Assembly (NCBI GenBank): GCA_014529385.2 | Contig: CM043965.1 | Location: forward strand, 64,823,190 to 64,887,189 | Direction: 5' to 3' | Source of the DNA: Adiantum capillus-veneris | Lineage: Eukaryota > Streptophyta > Polypodiopsida > Polypodiales > Pteridaceae | Length of the DNA stretch: 64,000 bases | Shown here: positions 33,487 to 43,460 of the stretch, piece by piece | Layout of the letters: every line of letters begins with the position of its first letter | Numbering within the stretch: the first letter of the stretch is position 1 | Program-made: the position numbers and the translations under genes | The notes under the pieces: generated by a model | The model's database searches: none | The model's input: only the letters and a program-made list of their open reading frames with translations | What the model was told of the DNA's origin: nothing

Positions 33487-34149
33487 ATTGGAGATCCGAC
33501 TGCACCATTGTGCTAGGCTTGACAAGAGCTAGGGGACAAAGCTAAGCGTTCCTCGCGGAACGGAGCGAACATGCTCACGCATCTACGAGATATTTGTGGA
33601 TGTAAGTATATCAAACAATGTATGTTTTTTGCTTGCAAGTAGTCATTAGAATCATGGCCACCGTAAGATACACATAGGTACTCATAGATTTCCGTTTTGA
33701 GCACTCTCTTTGTCTTCATATGTGTTTTCTGCAGATGGGTCTAGGGTGAGAGTTTTGAGTGTACAGGCTTTGGGACAGGTGTACCCTAGTGAGGGGATGG
33801 TGTTACTTAAGTTTCATACAATTCTAGTATGATTTAGTGAGTTTCCTTTTGTTTGTGTGCATATGGATTGACGTGTAGTTGAGAGAAATGATATTCTAGA
33901 TTGTGGTTTAGTTAGCCTTCCAGAGAGTTTTTATGTGTGGGATGGTCTCAGCCTCACTAGCTAAAGAGATTGCCTTCGTGTGCCTATCGTGTCATCTGTG
34001 TCCTCGATTGACATTATGTTGATCTAGGTTGTATTGCATGCACTTTATGGGTGGTGTGAGTCGCTGCCACAACACCAAACCTAAAATATAGGATGTGCTC
34101 AAGTATGTCTATAGGCGTATGAAGTCAGATACCCCCACTATAAAGAGGT
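33487..34149. other. No recognised gene
   Basis: Unassigned sequence between an LTR-like repeat and the minus-strand coding region; no motif recognised. Confidence 0.4.
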
Positions 34150-36080
34150 ATTGATCCACCACTTGCTCAATATTATGCTCAAGTGTAATCTTTTGTTGAT
34201 CCTTCTCCATGTTTTCATGCTTCTTTGTTGCTTCAATAAGTGTAAAAGAATGTTTGTTCATTGTAGTCCCCTAAGCTGTTTTTGCTAGTGTCTCCTCAAG
34301 TTGTGAGTGTTCCTGAACTGACCCTACAACTATCTTTGCTTTGAGCTCAGTCAATTCCAGCTACAAGTCCTCAATTTTTTTTTTGAAGTAGTAAGTACAC
34401 TACACTCTATTCCTCCTTTACAAAATATTGGTATGGAATGTTGAAACACTTTCTTTCTAAGTTCTATTCACACGTTTTCACCTTGCTTCCTGACTTCAGA
34501 CTTAAGAACCTCCACAAATTGTGGTAACATGTACCACCCATCAAGGTCTAAGTCTTCATTAGACACATCCCTCAATTTTCTCTCCATCTCTTTGCAAACT
34601 TGGACCCTGCTTAACAAAATGTTATTCTCTTCAACTTTGAATAATCAAATTGTAGCATTTCCAGCAGCTCGGTTAATCTTGAAAATCATTGGTCATTCCA
34701 TTCCCTTTTTTCTTTGCAATGTGTTTCATCCTACTTAACTGAGAGCTTTTAAAAGATGATGATTCCTTATGATAATTCCAATTTTAAATCTTCAATAGCA
34801 TCTTCTTGAGCCCTAATCAATTTGGCATCCTCATCACTCCTTTTACTCACTTTCTACAATTCAGAATTTTTGCTTGCAATTGAAACTTCTCTTTGTGTAA
34901 AACTGAACAATTGAGATGACTTTGTCCGACAAAATTTTTCACCAACTCTAGTGCCTTGTATGCACTTACAATGGTAATTTGGTTACCGAATTTACTAAAC
35001 ATCTGCTCTCCCTTTGCAGTTCCTGAAGACACTTCTTTCTTTTCTTCAACTTCTAAAATGTCCAGCTTCTTTCTCTTCAACTTTAGTGATGATTTTTGTG
35101 AAAAAACATTAACAAGTTCCTGCTTTGGGGTCATTTTGTTGGTTTGCAGTAAGGTATCCATGTTTGAGTCAAATTCCATCCCCAAAGACTTCCAAACATC
35201 ATCCTTCTCTTGCCAGCTCATTGGGGAAGGTTGTTGTTGATGTGTCTTTTCCTCCTTGCTTTTCTTCCTGAGTTTACCGTGCACCTTTTCTGCACTTGTA
35301 TCCTTGCTGCAACCACCCTCACTGTCTGATATTGAAAAAGCCATGTTGGTCAAAACTTGCATTTCCACATTATTTGAACTACTTCCCATCAAGGTTGTCA
35401 TATTGATGGCATGAATTTGTAGAGCAGTCAGAAAAACAATATTTTTTGTAATCATGTCTCTCCTTTTCTTCTTTTGGTAGATTTCTATACTAAGCCTTTG
35501 AAATAAAAGGTTAGCCCACCAAATCTTTCTTCCACATTCAACAACATGTAGAATGGCAAATTTCTCCTTGGATATGTACTCTAGATTTGCCAACACACAA
35601 AACCTTTCTAGGGACCATTTTATTTGCTGCAATGTGAAATGGTTCCGCATCTTGCTAATTGGGTAGTAAGCTCTATTTCCCTGAGGCTGCCCAAATTCTT
35701 GCTCCATCAATTCATATGAAGCTTTCAAACCTGATTTTCTTCCTCTACATGCAAGCTAAAACTTTTGCCAAGCAACTCAGGAATGAGACAAAAGTTACCA
35801 AATATATTCCCTTTGGTGTCTTGCAGGTGAGTAAGAATGTTCTCTACCGAAGCATTGTTCCTCCAATGCTTCCAAGGAAGCATAGCATACTATAGTATGC
35901 AAATCTTCTCCAACCCATGTCTATGTATTGATAGGTTAAAGACAAGTTCATGTCTCATCTCCACAAATTTGTAGTCAGCCAGCCCCATCTCCATAGCCAA
36001 TGGAGACTCCTCTATTGGTGTTGACACCTCCTCCTCAATGACCACCTCAGGTGATGTAGAGACACCTTGGCAGTCGATTT
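34150..36080 (-). pseudogene. Extra coding region downstream of a gypsy integrase (minus)
   Basis: The longest open part (35728-34847, 293 codons) begins MKASYELMEQEFGQPQGNRA and contains MRNHFTLQQIKWSLERFCVL, then a Lys/Glu/Ser-rich, probably coiled-coil half. Upstream in the same sense (to about 36080) are ADYKFVEMRHELVFNLSIHR and EDTKG-like sequence, separated by two stops. It continues with stops to about 34150. It lies directly downstream of an integrase in the same orientation, so it may be an additional ORF of that retroelement. I recognise no domain; there is no transmembrane segment to suggest an env-like protein. Confidence 0.5.
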
Positions 36081-36165
36081 AGCCATGCATGTGATCTTTT
36101 GGTCACCATTGTCTCCTACTCTTTAGTCTTGCAAGAGGGTGTTTCTAAGTCTTCTACTTCAACAA

Positions 36166-37078
36166 TTAGAAGACGCTTATCCATGGCATGCGGGAGAGAG
36201 AAAATGCAGGAGGTATAATAGTACACACACGCGCACGAAGAGATTCTACTTGATTTAGGGGGCTTGGCTGATTCTCCTCAGAATGATTTCCCTCCTGAGA
36301 AAAAGGCTTTAATTTAAAACCATTCACTACCTTTGGAAAAATTCTCCCTTGAGTGTCTACCAACATGTAGGTTGATGGTCCTACTTGTTCTACAACCTAA
36401 AATGGTCCCAAATATCTCAATTTTAATTTCCCAAGTCTCTTACCCAACTTGTTGTTGTACAATAACACCCAATCACCCTCAAAAACGAGTTTGTGCTTCA
36501 AGTTTCTATTAACTCATGACTGCCTCCTCCCCTAAATTGCTTTAGTAAGGTAGGCCGCTAGATTCTTAAACTTGGTACCACAAACTTCATTGGCACAATA
36601 GCTTCTAGTCCATACACCATCTTGAATGGTGTCATCCCTGTATTGACTTTGAAAGCTCTCCTGAAAGCCCACAATGCTGAATCCAACTTAGTATCCTAGT
36701 CTTTCCTATTTTTTGAGACCATTCTCCTCAATAATCTTATCAAGGTTTTGTTGGTGGACTCTACTTTACCATTTTCCTGAGGGTAATAGACTATAGACTT
36801 CTTGTGAATAATCAGGTGATACTCAGTTAACTTTTTGATTACTTTATAATTAAAATGTACTCCCGAATCAAATACCAACTCCATTGGGCATCCAAACCTT
36901 TTCCTTATGTTCTTATACAATAGCTTTGTTGCACTCTCTGCCTTATTATCCTTCGTGACCTATGCTTCCACCCACTTAGTGTAGTAATCTGTTGCAACCA
37001 AAATATACTTGCTCCCTATAAATTTTGCAATGGGCTTGACAAGTCCCACAAAGTCAAGTCCCCAGTTTTGAAATTATT
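36166..37078 (-). pseudogene. Ty3/gypsy integrase, C-terminal part (minus)
   Basis: The minus strand reads [14 protein letters not shown] (first Asp), [36 protein letters not shown] (second Asp), IVYYPQENGKVESTNKTLIR (Glu region) and a C-terminal ALWAFRRAFKVNTGMTPFKM. The upstream HHCC region is missing: coding similarity begins abruptly at about 37078, again near the start of the catalytic core. Stops follow from about 36690. It belongs to a different gypsy lineage from A and B. Confidence 0.85.
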
Positions 37079-37160
37079 CAAGTGAAAGTTTTGCGAGCTT
37101 CCGCAATTCAAATTTGGGTTCCAATGAAGTTGACCTGAGCACAAAGAGGTCATGAGTTCA

Positions 37161-37372
37161 TTTGGATTCCGAAACGGTTAAATTTTTAGCTCCCAAAAGT
37201 ATCAACTCCCAAAGTCTGAATCTCATCTCCAACCAAGCGTACAAGAGCTGAAGCAAAGACCGCTGGAGACTCACACAAAGACAAGGTGGATCCCAAAGAA
37301 GTCTCTTCAAACACAAACAAAGCAAGGAAAAGTATGCGTTCCCAAACGAGCAACATCAACAAAGCAGACAGT
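37161..37372 (+). repeat. Repeat R, copy 2
   Basis: 37202-37372 matches 19986-20160. TTTGGATTCCGAAACGGTTA at 37161-37182 matches the minus strand of 2194-2216, so both ends of R known from the split gypsy are adjacent here. Confidence 0.85.
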
Positions 37373-37384
37373 AATTGGTATTTG

Positions 37385-37860
37385 TCTATTAGGGCTTGCT
37401 CCTTAAAGCTAGCCACTTAGGTATTAAGTCACTTAGCCGCTCAAGCCGGACTACTCTGTAATTAGACCATTGAAGGCTACACTCTTAGGACTAGCCGCTT
37501 AGTGTTAGCCACCTCCGGCTAGCCATTTAGGACTAGTCGCTTAGGTATTCAGTCGCTTAGCTACATCGCTTAGTCCTACCCCCTTCTTTATTTAGCCACT
37601 TAACCGCTTAGGACTAATTGCATAGGACTAATCGGTATTCACACTGCTTAATTAGGGTTCACCACTTAGGGTCAGTTGCTTAGGCCCACCCGCTTCATTA
37701 TTTAGCCGCTTAACTAAGGTCAACCGCTTAGGGCAAATAGATATTCACACCACTTAAGACTTATCTCTTAGGGCCTGCCACTTAGGACTAGCCGCTTAGG
37801 TTAACAACCTCTTTGCAGTCAAAATGTTTAGGCCTACCAGCTTCGTTACTAAGGTAGGGC
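37385..37860 (+). repeat. CCGCTTAGG minisatellite
   Basis: About twenty degenerate copies of a 9-12 bp motif (CCGCTTAGG, GCCGCTTAGGACTA) fill this stretch with irregular spacing. Confidence 0.85.
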
Positions 37861-37885
37861 TATTTGCTTATGTGTTTGGTCATAC

Positions 37886-38620
37886 AAACCCTGATATATA
37901 GGCATTGACCAATAAAGACGAGATTATTACCTAGTGGTCCTGATCTCTGTGCACCTCTAGACCAAGATGTGCGGAGATCTCGCATGGCTAGAGAATGTGA
38001 GCCTGTTCGGAGCTACCGGCAAATGGTATAAAAATCACAAACATACTTCAACAACGCAACAGTCTTCAGAAACAACTTGTGTACTTCAGAAACACAAATG
38101 GACTTTGACAAACGAAGTAAAATAATGTAATCATACTTCAACATTGCACACAAACTTCAAAAACGCACAAATTTCAAAAATAGACTTATGTCAAACCCTA
38201 ATATATAGACATTGACCAATAAAGACAAGATTATTACTTGGTGTTCCTCATCTCTGTGCACCTCTAGACCGAGGTGTGGGAGATCGGGTATGGCTAGAGA
38301 ATGTGAGGTTTTTAGAGTGAGCAGCAAATTGTAGAAAACCCACAAAAGGACTTCAGAAACACAACGGTCTTCAGAAACGACTTGTGTGCTTCAAAAACAC
38401 AAACGACTTTGACAAACGAAGTAAAATAACGCAAACGGACTTCAATAGCACACATAGACTCAAAAAACGCAAACAGATTTAAAAAACAGAGTTACGTTGA
38501 ACCCTAATATATATGCATTGACTAATCAAGACGAGATACCCGATGGTCCTGATATCCGTGCACCTCTAGACCGAGGTGTGTGGGAATCGGGCGTGGCTAG
38601 AGAATGTAAGGTTGTCATGC
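37886..38620 (+). repeat. 306-bp tandem repeat, 2.4 copies
   Basis: Units start with AACCCTRATATATAGGCATT at about 37886, 38193 and 38499. Each contains GTGCACCTCTAGACC and GGCTAGAGAATGT, then a subrepeat of CTTCARAAACRCAAA. The third copy is partial. Confidence 0.9.
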
Positions 38621-39059
38621 ATTGTCATGTAGTTAGTGGTGTGTACTTATAGCAAGAGTGATTTTTTCATTTGTTGTATCATTGGTAGATAATGTATGGA
38701 CGATAGGATGGCGTGTCTTGTGTGTGTTGCAAGCATCACATCTTTTGAAAACAAAAAATCTACGATCATCACATATGCAATAATGGTCTCTTTTCAATAG
38801 AGTTACTACAAGATTTGTGTTATCGATCTCAGAGATAGTAGATGAACTCCTACAAGTAGATATTGCTCCAATTTCATCCTAGAGAAGACAATTATCAAAC
38901 GAACATCCATCGAAGAAGTCAACTTCACCAATAACCGATTCCACTTTCAAGCAGCTGAGATGGAGCACATGTTAGATGCGTTCTTTGACATGGATCCCAT
39001 CATTGAAAACCTAGAAGGCAAAAACATTCAAGGCAGCACTGTGAACCAACCTCAGTCAT
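38621..39059. other. Unassigned; may include 5' part of the CACTA gene
   Basis: Sequence before the Tnp2 fragment; 38930-39060 has an open acidic stretch without recognised motif. Confidence 0.3.
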
Positions 39060-39720
39060 CCCATCCATATCAACGGCATAATAGCAACGATAAAGAGGGT
39101 GAATGATGCAGAATCTTGCACGTATGCCGCTTTACAATGGTGCAAAAATCTCAATTCTCCGTACCGCTTTGGCAATGCTTAGTATGCAGTCTGTCTATGG
39201 GGTGGTATGATGCCTCCATCACAGAGATTTTCAGGTAAACATAGTGTACACTAAGCATGCCAAAGTCCAATTTATAATTCAATAATATGATCATTGTGCT
39301 CACTTGTTGATGTAATGATAGGTTTCTCAACGAGAAAATCTTACCGGAAGGTAATCACATGGCCCATACCCGTCCAACCACTAAAAAGTCTTCTTACTAA
39401 CGTGGGCTTGGATTATTGCAAAATACATGCATTTCCTAATGATTGTATACTCTTTTACAATGAGTATGAAAATTTGGAATAGTGTCCCAATTGTGGATCA
39501 ACAAACGTGTATAGAGAGGACACACAAGGAAATTTTTCCTTGCAAAGATCCTTGGACACTTTCCTACCATTCCAAGAATAAAGAGCATGTTCCAGTGCAA
39601 GGCTATAGCCACTTTGATGACATGGAACTCAAATACTAGATCAACACATGATGTGATGCTCGTACCTGCTGACTCTCGTGCATGGAAGCACATAGAGGAA
39701 TTGCATTTGCATCTAGTTTG
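39060..39720 (+). pseudogene. CACTA (En/Spm) Tnp2 transposase fragment
   Basis: In successive frames the plus strand reads LARMPLYNGAKISILRTALA, FLNEKILPEGNHMAHTRPTT, RGLDYCKIHAFPNDCILFYN, EYENLE, stop, CPNCGSTNVYRED and later ADSRAWKHIEELH. These match the conserved N-terminal region of plant Tnp2 transposases (LDYxKIHACPNDCxLY, CPxCG, PADSxAWKHxD). Frameshifts and stops show decay, and the C-terminal catalytic half is absent, cut off before element C at 39970. Confidence 0.8.
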
Positions 39721-40130
39721 TTTTATTTCAAGTCAATTTTTGAGATATTTTCATCTTCAATTTTTTTTCCAAATTCATCATGTATTACTCACTTCATTTT
39801 AAAGTCCTCCTCGCAAGCTCTCCATAGAGTCCTTAAACTCCCAAAATCAAGGTCGGAGTCCCTCTCAACCCCATCCTTTTTTTATGCTATAAATAGGTCT
39901 ATGTAAACTATTACATACTCGGGTATAAGAACACCTTTTTTTAGGGCTCTTTAACATGCAAAGGGGCTTTGTCATAATAATCAATATCTAATTCTCCTAA
40001 ATGATTTTCTCATGTTAAACTAATCATTTAATATGGGGAAGTGCCAGGGGAGAAAAAGCTAGAATATTGGTTAAGCTAGCAGACCGACCACATTAGGGAT
40101 CCAAAGGAGGGAAAATAGGGATCAAAGGGG

Positions 40131-40133
<3 letters not shown>

Positions 40134-40162
<29 letters not shown>
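40134..40162. repeat. G29 homopolymer
   Basis: An uninterrupted run of 29 G inside the element C LTR; the homologous LTR at 21481 has 13 G and the one at 30735 only 7. Confidence 0.9.
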
Positions 40163-40379
40163 AATTTGCAAAAGAGAAATGTGAAAAAATGGGCTTAAAA
40201 GACCCTAAGGTTCATCCCATTAAGACTTCCAAAAATGCTAAGGTTCCAAAATTCAAAGGTTGTGTCCAAAGGTCAAAAGCCTAGGGAAATTGGATGCTTT
40301 GTGTGTGTCCCAAAAGTCCTTGTCAAGCCCTACATAGGAGGGGGTGAGCCCAAGAAGTAGGGGATGAGAGAGAAACTCA

Positions 40380-40381
<2 letters not shown>

Positions 40382-40477
<96 letters not shown>

Positions 40478-40489
40478 CACACACACACA
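40382..40489. repeat. (AC)n microsatellite in an LTR
   Basis: About 54 AC units with one G interruption at 40471. The homologous tracts in the B LTRs are 8-10 units, so this copy has expanded after insertion. Confidence 0.95.
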
Positions 40490-42324
40490 AGCTTCCTTTC
40501 TACACAAGGGGAAAGAGGGACACATGTCAGCTCCCTAGGCCATATGCCCACAAGGTGTACTTAAATCCTATTGGATGGCCTTGGAGGTGGACCAATGAGA
40601 ATTAGGCTAGATTAAGTCTAGTTTAATTAATTTAAAAACACCTAATACAAAAACCAATAGGAATTAAGCTCTCTAGAAGACTATTGGACAGTCTCCCAAG
40701 GGGTCCAATAAGCATTCAACAGCCCAATGGCTTGCTGGATTCCTTTTGGCTAGGAGACAAAGGGGTCCAATGAGAGTTTAGCTGCATTAATTAATTAGCA
40801 AAAGCTCTCAGAAAAGGAAAAGGGGGACACATGTCAAAAAGGCTGTAGCATGAGAAATTAGCAAGGGGGGTCGACCAAGAGAGAGAGAGGGGGGGGGGGG
40901 GGTGATTTTCTCACGGCATTATTCACTTACACTCACACACAATCAATGTGTGAAGCAAGAAGACTCTCTCTCTCCTTCTCAAGCTTTAATGGAAAGCTTA
41001 CCACCTACTCCAAGCTTGTGAGAAGGGAGGCCTACACCAACAACTTTTGGCTTTGTGATGCAAATCCAACCAAGATCGAAGCTTCAATGCATGCTCATCT
41101 CCTCTACCATGCTAATTACTAAGCTAAGCTATGCTAATATGAGTGATTATGTGAGGAGATGTACATCTTTCTCGTAAGAATACTCCTTCTTTCTCTCAAT
41201 CTACTCTCATACCCCGCTAGCTCTCACCATCTTCGAAGGTGTGTGAGGTCTTGGGTCTAAGACCGTGAGGGAATTGATGTTGTGTTTAATAAGTGTTTTT
41301 CTTAGTGCTTGAAGTTTCCATCTTCATAGCACTAGCTAGTATTGAAGGAACACAAATAATTGTATTGTAAAATGTCTCTCTTGATGGGAGAAACCATAAT
41401 ACAAAGCCTTTTGGAGGGGGGACCGGCTCCATGCAAATCCGGTCCTCAATTGTTGTCAATTACTTAATTTCTCTCTCTTTTGAAGTATTGTTCATGCTAT
41501 CTAACTAGATGTTATAATTTTTTATTGCTCTCTCCACCAAGCACTCTTTTTATTATCATTAGGGATCTATTCTAATGAAATTCTCACTATGTTCATGCTA
41601 TTTTCCGCTACACACAAGTTACTAGACCATTAAATGTTACATTGTATCAGAGCACAAGGATTCTCTTTTCTTGCTCAAAAAGGGAGGTCCTCAAGCTAGC
41701 TATAAATGGTTGGTATTATTAATTGCATGTGAGTATGTAGAATAGGGATTTTTCAGCCTTGCACTGCGCCGGCCTTTGTGCAATTAACGGGGCATCACCG
41801 TTGAGAGCTATGGTCTTAATAGTGGAGTCCTACGGGGCTTGCCTACGGCCTATTACCTACGGCCTAACCACTATTGAGCTATTAGAAGCTCGACAAGAGC
41901 CGGTGTTGTTTTGGTTTTGAACAAACCTCTCTTCTATTCCTTGAAATTAATGATATTCGAGCCACGGGTACAGTAACTTGAGTGCTTTTTCTAAAGGGGT
42001 AAAGAGGAGTAGCAACTAGGGCTTGAAGTGCCAAAGTACACCTAAAAAGTTTAAACCTAAAAGTTGTTAGAATGGCTGACAATAGTAAAGAGAGTGAAAT
42101 TAATGTTGATAACTTTGATTTTGCTAATGAACAGGCTACTAATGATGCCCCGATGCTTGTTAATTATCTTGTTTCTAGGCTTCAACAAGCCATGGGAAAT
42201 CCATCCCTCCAAAGTGAAGTGCAACGGGATCTTCGTGCTCATGGGATTCTCCAAGCTCCCCACCATGATGAGAGAGCACCTAGGAAGCCTCCCTGTGAGA
42301 CTTCCAAAAGAGGCCTCTCTCCGA

Positions 42325-42960
42325 GTACATTTGGGTTCTGTTTGTAGCCTTGGTTTATTATCCTTACCACTTCTTTGACCAATTGATCAACGTTTGGAGT
42401 GGTAGGAGTTTGAGCACTACGCTTCATTGTGGATTCACTCGTTGAAGAAGAGACACCACTAGGTGCATTATCTACATCCTTCGTCACCTCTCTATAAGCG
42501 TTACAATTGTCCACTAGATATAGAGCTTCTCTAGTGACTTGATCGAATGTGGTACATCCTTTCAAATGCAGGTCGTTCTTGAGAGTTTTGTTCCTCAAGT
42601 CTTCTATAAAGAGAACTGATAGTCTATTGTCTCGTGGTAGCTCTCCTACAAGACATCTCTATGTATCGTTTAAAGCAAGGAAAAATTTCCTTTAATTTCT
42701 CGTTTTCTTTCTACTTGAAATCATAGATCTATGACCTCGTGTTGTGCCTCATCCCCCCCTTAGAGAACTCCTTTGCAAATTATTGCAAGAGTTGTTCAAT
42801 ATTTTAAAAAGCCTCTATATTCAATGGTTGGAACCATTTCAATGCTATCCCTTCCAAGGTTAAGCCAAATCCCTCATATTGTGTATTGAAAATCAGATAC
42901 TTGTTCAGCCCTTAACACTTGTTTAAATAGTGACATGTGTGTATGGATACCTTATCCATT
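42325..42960 (-). pseudogene. Ty3/gypsy gag fragment (minus)
   Basis: The minus strand encodes YPYTHVTI, LTLEGIALKWFQPLNIEAF, EQLLQ-stop-FAKEFSKG, then RLSVLFIEDLRNKTLKNDLH and ATREALYLVDNCNAYREV-type sequence (VTREALYLVDNCNAYREVTK). This is the retrotransposon gag domain followed by a Ser/Thr linker. It is related to the gag at 4080-4791. The fragment is joined tail to tail to element C gag at 42324. Confidence 0.75.
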
Positions 42961-43050
42961 TACTTTGTCTTGACACGTTTGGCCACTTAACATGGTCTCA
43001 ATCATTGTGGTTCAATCACCAATTTGACAAATTTGGGGTTCTTGCAAAGA

Positions 43051-43100
<50 letters not shown>

Positions 43101-43460
43101 CTTGGAGAAAATCCTAGTGGAATCCTCTCTGATATATGCTCTAGCATCATTTTTGGAAACAAATGTCTCAAACATCATTGGTGCACTCACACTCAGCTAA
43201 AAGTATATGGGAAGTGCCTTACCCGCAACAAAAAATATGTCAAAAATCCTTAGGCTACAACTTATAAATTGAAGGGATTGCTACTATGGATTTCTTCATA
43301 GCTTTTTGGGGTGATTGTGTACAATCTCCTTCTCTTTGGGATTTCTTCATAGCTTTTTGGGGTGATTGTGTACAATTTCCTTCTCTTTGGAATGTGTTGC
43401 ATAAGTATTTGATACATCATACTAGATGTGAACATATGTGGATGATGGGTTGCACACTAT
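42961..43460. other. Spacer with (CT)n and a 51-bp tandem duplication
   Basis: (CT)n occupies about 43053-43096. A 51-bp unit starting ATTTCTTCATAGC occurs at 43290 and 43341, giving a 17-residue peptide repeat (DFFIAFWGDCVQ) in one frame, probably without function. Confidence 0.6.

Larger units (their letters stand above)
39970..42324 (+). mobile_element. Element C: B-family LTR plus partial gag
   Basis: LTR 39970-41641 (TGTCATAATAATC...AATGTTACA) is homologous to both LTRs of element B. A damaged primer site TGTATCAGAGCACAAGG follows at 41643. A leader and the gag start (42072, MADNSKESEINVDNFDFANE) are intact for about 84 codons to SKRGLSP. Homology to B stops at 42324 after CTCTCTCCGA, where antisense gag of another element begins. 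No 3' LTR is present. Confidence 0.9.

Noticed and set aside
42239-42598. 119-codon minus frame as a single gene
   Set aside because: It crosses the junction at 42324: one part is gag of another element and the rest is antisense of element C gag.
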